From positions 1 to 17,164 of the forward strand of contig CAYYYJ010000023.1 of NCBI GenBank assembly GCA_964476045.1: a stretch of DNA of 17,164 bases, written 5' to 3'. This DNA is from CAYYYJ01 sp964476045 (GTDB lineage: Archaea; Aenigmatarchaeota; Aenigmatarchaeia; QMZP01; JACQNV01). Under the pieces are notes generated by a model. It was not told the origin of the DNA. It made no database searches and saw nothing but the letters and a program-made list of their open reading frames with translations. Shown piece by piece: positions 13,321 through 17,164 of the stretch (position 1 is the first letter of the stretch; each line of letters begins with the position of its first letter). A program made the translations under genes and the position numbers.

Positions 13321-13404
13321 TGGTTTATATAGTTAACAGAACCTTTTAGAGAGATCCTTTAAATCAAGGAAAAGTTATATTAATCTCTTACACATAGAAA
13401 ATCT
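13321..13404. promoter_or_regulatory. Divergent promoters of SRP RNA and the S16 protease gene
   Basis: For the minus-strand SRP RNA, CTATATAAACC (13323-13333 on the minus strand) places initiation near 13303, consistent with the predicted end helix. For the plus-strand protease gene, TTATATTA (13375-13382) is about 27 bases before the ATG at 13405, so the transcript is probably leaderless. Confidence 0.6.
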
Positions 13405-14223
13405 ATGGCAAGAAAAAAAGATAATACAGACCACAATATCCGGCTTACTGTAGTTTTAGGTTCACTCATCATAATGTTTCTTTTAGGATTATTTTTAGGC
13501 TATTCTATATCCACTACTGAAATAGAAAAAACATCGAAGTTTGACACTAAGAAAGACCTTACAATAACAAATAATCAACCAACTATTCCCATAATAACAG
13601 GATCCACATTCTCGACAATAAACGTTCCAGCAGTTGATGATAAAGGGAACGGCGTTGTGACAGCTCTGGATGTGCAGGTCTCTCCTGGCTCTGGAAGAAT
13701 ACTCACAAATATAGATAAGCTCTTTTTCTGGGTTGACACGCAAAACTCCATTAAGAAAGCCACAAAAGTGGCGCAGGATATAACTGGGAAAGATCTCTCA
13801 AAATACGACATTATTTATACAGTCAAAGCAAATGCCAGCATTATAGAAGGCGGGTCTGCTGGAGCAGCTTTAACAATAGCTACAATAGCGGCCCTGGAAA
13901 ACAAATCACTTAATAACAAAGTTATGATTACAGGGACAGTAGAGGAAGATGGCAGCATCGGCCCTATTGGCGAAGTTGTTGCAAAAGCAATAGGTGCGAA
14001 AGATATAGGAGCAACACTATTGTTAGTGCCTACTGGACAAGGAAGTTCGAAAATCTATAGGCCTGAAAAGAAGTGCTTCACAGAAAGCGGAGTTGAGGTT
14101 TGCGAGACCAAGACAGTAGCTGAAGAAATATTCATTTCAAAGGATGTTGGGATAGAGGTGAAGGAAGTCTCTAAGATACAGGATGCAATGGGATATTTTT
14201 TCGGCAATCAGATTCCTGCTTAA
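13405..14223 (+). CDS. Membrane-anchored S16 (Lon-like) serine protease without ATPase
   Basis: A 272-residue protein with one N-terminal membrane segment (about 14-34) followed by a linker and an S16 protease domain (about 85-265). The catalytic Ser-Lys pair is visible: Ser151 in EGGSAGAA and Lys194 in GEVVAKAIGA, with GTVEEDGSIGPIG at 177-189 as in Lon proteases. There is no ATP-binding domain, as in the archaeal secreted S16 proteins (COG1750-like). A cysteine pair (Cys224 and Cys233 in CFTESGVEVC) could form a disulfide, which fits a location outside the membrane. A role in quality control of exported proteins is inferred. It sits between SRP RNA and the SRP receptor gene. Confidence 0.85.
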   Translation: MARKKDNTDHNIRLTVVLGSLIIMFLLGLFLGYSISTTEIEKTSKFDTKKDLTITNNQPTIPIITGSTFSTINVPAVDDKGNGVVTALDVQVSPGSGRILTNIDKLFFWVDTQNSIKKATKVAQDITGKDLSKYDIIYTVKANASIIEGGSAGAALTIATIAALENKSLNNKVMITGTVEEDGSIGPIGEVVAKAIGAKDIGATLLLVPTGQGSSKIYRPEKKCFTESGVEVCETKTVAEEIFISKDVGIEVKEVSKIQDAMGYFFGNQIPA

Positions 14224-14238
14224 TTTCGAAAAGATAAA

Positions 14239-15465
14239 CTACTCTAATAAACTTCTCACAAACTCGCGTGGCTCAAACTCCTTGAAATCGTCATACATCT
14301 GTCCTATTCCTAAAAATAAAATCGGCTTTTTCAAAGTATATGCAACAGAAAGTATTGCGCCTCCCTTTTCATCAACGTCAACTTTTGTGATTACAATTGC
14401 ATCGACTCCGATCTCTTTATCGAACTGCTTTGCCTGCTCAACTGCATCGTTCCCTGTAAGACCATCTATAACTAAAACTTTGAGGTCCGGCTTGTTCACG
14501 CGCACAACTTTTTTTAGTTCGTCAATTAAATTTATATTATTGTGAGTCCTGCCAGCAGTATCTGCGAGAACTACATCAGCTCCTTTTGATTCAGCGTGTT
14601 TTATAGCATCGAATATAACTGCTGCAGAATCAGATCCATATTGGTGTTTTATTATTTTTACTCCTATCTTGTTTGCGTGGATTTCCAGCTGGTCTATCGC
14701 TGCAGCGCGGAAAGTGTCTCCAGCTGCGAGAACAGGGATGTATCCCTTTGATTTAAGGTAATTAGCAACCTTTGCTGCTGTGGTGGTTTTTCCAGCCCCG
14801 TTGAAGCCTAGGAACAGAACAACTGCAGGTTTTTTGTTTTGCTTGGATTTTGAAATTATTTCGGGGAGATTTATTTTTCCCTGGTCGAGAACTTTTACAA
14901 GGGCAGCCTCGAATATTTTCTGAATTTCCTGGTCTGTTTTTAATCTTTTAGCGTCAGTTCCTATCAACTGGGATTTCAGCTCATTTTTCAAAAAATCTAT
15001 TACTTCCAAAGCAACATTTGCTTCGAGAAGGTCTATCTCGAAAGTCGAGAAAAAGTCTTCGATGTCTTGTTCTGTCAATTTCTTAAAAGTAATTTTCTTT
15101 ACAACCTTTTCTCTGAGGAAACCAAATCGCTTTTTAGTTTTTTTTATGTGTAATTCTTCCTCTATTTTCTCGTCTGGTTCTACCCTAAAGGACTCAACAA
15201 CAGTCTCGGTTAAAGATTCCTTCTCCTCTTCGTTCAGTTCCTCAAGAGGAACATCTTCTACAGCTTCTTCCTCTTCTACAGTGTCTACGCCACTTTGTTC
15301 TTCTTTTATGTGCTCGATTTCTTTTTCAACTAATTCCGCTCCCTTCTCGAGAATTTCTGTCTTTTTTTTCTTCTTTTGTTTTGGCTTCTTTATCTCCTCA
15401 ACTACAGCCTTGCTTCTCAGCTTTTTGACAGATTCCTTGAGCTTTTTCTTCAGTAGGCCAAACAT
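14239..15465 (-). CDS. ftsY: Signal recognition particle receptor FtsY
   Basis: A 408-residue SRP GTPase that docks SRP-ribosome complexes at the membrane. The start at 15465 gives MFGLLKKKLKESV, the usual FtsY N terminus; an upstream in-frame ATG at 15519 would add 18 unrelated residues. Residues about 15-115 are the charged A domain. The N domain (about 125-205) precedes the G domain: G1 GFNGAGKTTT at 220-229, DTFRAAA at 250-256, DTAGRT at 302-307, TKVD at 360-363 and GIGQ at 386-389. All GTPase motifs look intact. The gene follows the eL15 gene on the same strand after 86 bases. Confidence 0.95.
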   Translation of the reverse strand: MFGLLKKKLKESVKKLRSKAVVEEIKKPKQKKKKKTEILEKGAELVEKEIEHIKEEQSGVDTVEEEEAVEDVPLEELNEEEKESLTETVVESFRVEPDEKIEEELHIKKTKKRFGFLREKVVKKITFKKLTEQDIEDFFSTFEIDLLEANVALEVIDFLKNELKSQLIGTDAKRLKTDQEIQKIFEAALVKVLDQGKINLPEIISKSKQNKKPAVVLFLGFNGAGKTTTAAKVANYLKSKGYIPVLAAGDTFRAAAIDQLEIHANKIGVKIIKHQYGSDSAAVIFDAIKHAESKGADVVLADTAGRTHNNINLIDELKKVVRVNKPDLKVLVIDGLTGNDAVEQAKQFDKEIGVDAIVITKVDVDEKGGAILSVAYTLKKPILFLGIGQMYDDFKEFEPREFVRSLLE

Positions 15466-15551
15466 AACACGTATGATAAAAAATAGATTTTGTGGCTTAA
15501 AAGAATATATGCAAATCACTTGAAAAACACAGCAGAAAAGAGTGTAAAAAA

Positions 15552-16121
15552 CTATTTCCCTTTCTTATCATGAGCTCTAATAGATGGCCTCACTTTCTCA
15601 GAACCTTTCCCGCGGTTTCGGAGGCCTCTTGCTTTCTTGCCTTGGCCTGTAAGGCCCCTGTATACACGGCCTACATGCTGTTTCTGGGTTATCCACCTCA
15701 TTTCTTTATCTGCGAGTATGGCTGGATGAGATCTGTCGACGAGTATGACTTCATACCATTTCTGGACACCATCTTCCCCGACAAAATAGGAATTTAGGAC
15801 TTCCATATTCGGGAATTTATCTGCAACTCTCTGCTCAGCTATAAGCTGCTTCGATGAACCTGTTGTAAAAAATCTTCCTGCTGCTTTAGGTTTTCTTCCT
15901 CCAGCTGGTACGGGCGTCTTCCTGCCACCTTTGCTGATCCTTGTTCGCGCAACAATAAAACCTGGTTTTGCCTTGTAGCCTAGTGTGTGCGCTCTGGTTG
16001 GGTTTGTTGGGCCTTCTAACCTTTTTACAACTTCCTCTGATCTCCACTGTGTCAACCTCAATTTCTGTAGTGCATGGAATTCCGGATCTTTCATCCTTAA
16101 ACCGAAGTGGTCTATTGCCAT
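15552..16121 (-). CDS. rpl15e: 50S ribosomal protein eL15 (L15e)
   Basis: A 189-residue ribosomal protein of the archaeal/eukaryal eL15 family, a component of the large subunit. Family sequence is seen throughout: RAHTLGYKAKPGFIVART, GGRKTPVPAGGRKPK, IAEQRVADKFPNMEVLNSY, VGEDGVQKWYEVILVDRSHPA split over 113-133, and GRVYRGLTGQGKKARG. Length agrees with the family. The extreme N terminus (MAIDHFGLRMKDPEF) differs from the common MGMYKYIREAW form but is colinear. It has a TATA box about 25 bases upstream. The IPP isomerase gene lies 35 bases upstream on the same strand. Confidence 0.95.
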   Translation of the reverse strand: MAIDHFGLRMKDPEFHALQKLRLTQWRSEEVVKRLEGPTNPTRAHTLGYKAKPGFIVARTRISKGGRKTPVPAGGRKPKAAGRFFTTGSSKQLIAEQRVADKFPNMEVLNSYFVGEDGVQKWYEVILVDRSHPAILADKEMRWITQKQHVGRVYRGLTGQGKKARGLRNRGKGSEKVRPSIRAHDKKGK

Positions 16122-16156
16122 AGGTAATATACAGGGAGTATATATTTAAATGTTGA
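16122..16156 (-). promoter_or_regulatory. Promoter of the eL15 gene
   Basis: On the minus strand ATTTAAATATATAC (16137-16150) is centred about 23-27 bases before the ATG at 16121, leaving almost no leader. It fills most of the gap after the idi2 stop. Confidence 0.6.
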
Positions 16157-17164
16157 TTAGAGTTCCCGCTGAAGTTTCCATTCCAATGTTCTTCCTGATA
16201 AGACATATTTAACCTTCTTCAGCTGCTCGATATTCTTGGCCCCAGATAAAAACATTGAAACCTTTAGCTCGTGGGATATTTTTTCTATCAGTTTTTCCAC
16301 ACCTTCTTTTCCAGAGGCCTTGAAAGCTTTCAGAAAAGGCGAGGCCATTCCGCCGATGTCTGCACCTAAAGAGATGGATTTTGCCATATCTAAGCCTGTT
16401 CTCACGCCGCCAGTTGAGATTATAGGGAGGCCGACCTTGCTTTCTAAAATAGAGACTGGCGTCCTTATGCCCCAATTTGAAAATGAAGAATAATCAATTC
16501 CCCCTCGTATAGCATCTACAATAAGGAAATTTGTGCCGCCGAAGCCGCCGACATCGATTGCTTTCACTCCGCAGCTTTTCAGGAGGACAGCGCTTTCCCT
16601 GCTGATTCCATTGCCAACTTCTTTTCCTATGACAGGGTATGAGATGCTCTGGCAAAGATTTTTCAGCGCTTTTGCAGACTGGCTGAATTCTGTATCCCCG
16701 CCAACCTGAAATATCTCTTGCCCTGGATTGAGATGGACAGCTAATGCATCTGCATCCAGATCCTTAAGCGCTTTCTCTATCTTTTGTGGAGAATATTTTT
16801 TGACATGGGAGATCCCTATATTCCCGAGGATTATGGATTTTGGTGCAAGGTCTCTGATGTAATAAGTTTCCAGCAATTCAGGCTTCTCTATCATAGCTCT
16901 CTGTGAGCCGACGCCTATTACAAGATCAAACCTCTCAGCAGCTTCTGCAAGGCCCCTGTTTATTTCCTTGGCTTCTGCTGTCCCTCCAGTCATTCCGTCT
17001 ATCATTAGCGGGAGCGAGATCTTTTTGCCTAGAAATTTTGTAGAGGTGTCTATTTTACTAAAGTCAGTTTCGGGTAGAGCCTGATGGATAAGGCTGACGT
17101 CGCCCCACCCTGCATCTTGGACGTCTACACGCTCATCGTGCGTGCAGAGCTTGATGTGATCGGA
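16157..17164 (-). CDS. fni: Type 2 isopentenyl-diphosphate delta-isomerase (5' end beyond window)
   Basis: An FMN- and NADPH-dependent isomerase that interconverts IPP and DMAPP for archaeal lipid synthesis. The frame is open to the window edge, so the start lies outside; 335 residues are visible, beginning SDHIKLCTHDERVDV, and by family about 10-20 are missing. Seen in order: HQALPETDF, LPLMIDGMTGGT, GVGSQRAM, NIGISH, HLNPGQEIFQ with the catalytic-site Gln, YPVIGKEVGNGIS, DVGGFGGTNF, and ISTGGVRTG for FMN phosphate binding. An ATG at 17005 is internal, since the upstream sequence matches the family. No truncation is evident. Confidence 0.93.
   Translation of the reverse strand, partial: SDHIKLCTHDERVDVQDAGWGDVSLIHQALPETDFSKIDTSTKFLGKKISLPLMIDGMTGGTAEAKEINRGLAEAAERFDLVIGVGSQRAMIEKPELLETYYIRDLAPKSIILGNIGISHVKKYSPQKIEKALKDLDADALAVHLNPGQEIFQVGGDTEFSQSAKALKNLCQSISYPVIGKEVGNGISRESAVLLKSCGVKAIDVGGFGGTNFLIVDAIRGGIDYSSFSNWGIRTPVSILESKVGLPIISTGGVRTGLDMAKSISLGADIGGMASPFLKAFKASGKEGVEKLIEKISHELKVSMFLSGAKNIEQLKKVKYVLSGRTLEWKLQREL

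Noticed and set aside
15466..15519. Longer FtsY start at 15519
   Set aside because: The 18 extra residues are not FtsY-like, while MFGLLKKKL at 15465 is the standard N terminus.
16157..17005. Idi2 starting at the ATG at 17005
   Set aside because: The frame upstream to the window edge continues with clear family sequence (DHIKLC, HQALPETDF), so 17005 is an internal methionine.

Overview
The window looks archaeal, and the compact layout and gene set suggest a DPANN-type genome, although that placement is inference. Archaeal marks include a 7S SRP RNA with FtsY, the archaeal/eukaryal ribosomal protein eL15, a membrane-anchored S16 (Lon-like) protease without an ATPase domain, type 2 isopentenyl-diphosphate isomerase, a HerA-type ATPase, tRNA genes with introns and no encoded CCA, and TATA boxes about 25-35 bases before many start codons with little or no leader. 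Base composition is moderately AT-rich and genes are packed tightly: several convergent pairs overlap at their stop codons and divergent pairs share 30-45 base promoters.

Layout. 1-718: a divergent promoter and a VapB/VapC (AbrB-PIN) toxin-antitoxin pair. 727-3149: a minus-strand HerA-like ATPase, then a divergent pair of membrane proteins (a DUF457/YdjM-type protein and a very short CDP-alcohol phosphatidyltransferase starting at a GTG that overlaps the preceding stop). 3199-3447: tRNA-Val(UAC) carrying a 177-base, highly structured intron in the D-loop. 3477-4528: a HEPN/MNT two-gene module preceded by a repeated, partly palindromic operator-like sequence. 4629-5852: a VTT/DedA-type membrane protein divergent from an HD-domain phosphohydrolase. 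5881-5965: tRNA-Ala(GGC) with a 12-base anticodon-loop intron. 5990-8496: a P-loop kinase, a metallophosphoesterase, a gamma-carbonic-anhydrase-like protein and a SAM methyltransferase. 8497-8737: a gap with a possible coding remnant. 8738-11615: an adenylate kinase-nucleoside diphosphate kinase fusion, a MazG-type pyrophosphohydrolase, a family 2 glycosyltransferase and thymidylate kinase. 11686-12926: a SpoIIM-family membrane protein and an unrecognised small protein. 12970-13310: SRP RNA. 13405-17164: S16 protease, FtsY, eL15 and type 2 IPP isomerase, the last running off the window.

How the genes fit together. Four genes spread over 6 kb (HD phosphohydrolase, Adk-Ndk, MazG-like, Tmk) act on nucleotides or dNTPs. 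SRP RNA and FtsY, both parts of co-translational membrane targeting, lie about 1 kb apart with a membrane-anchored protease between them. Idi2 and the CDP-alcohol transferase belong to isoprenoid/lipid metabolism.

Most unusual: the long D-loop intron in tRNA-Val, the Adk-Ndk fusion, the repeated operator ahead of the HEPN/MNT pair, a perfect 24-base palindrome inside the herA-like gene, and the short CDP-alcohol transferase with a compressed active-site motif.
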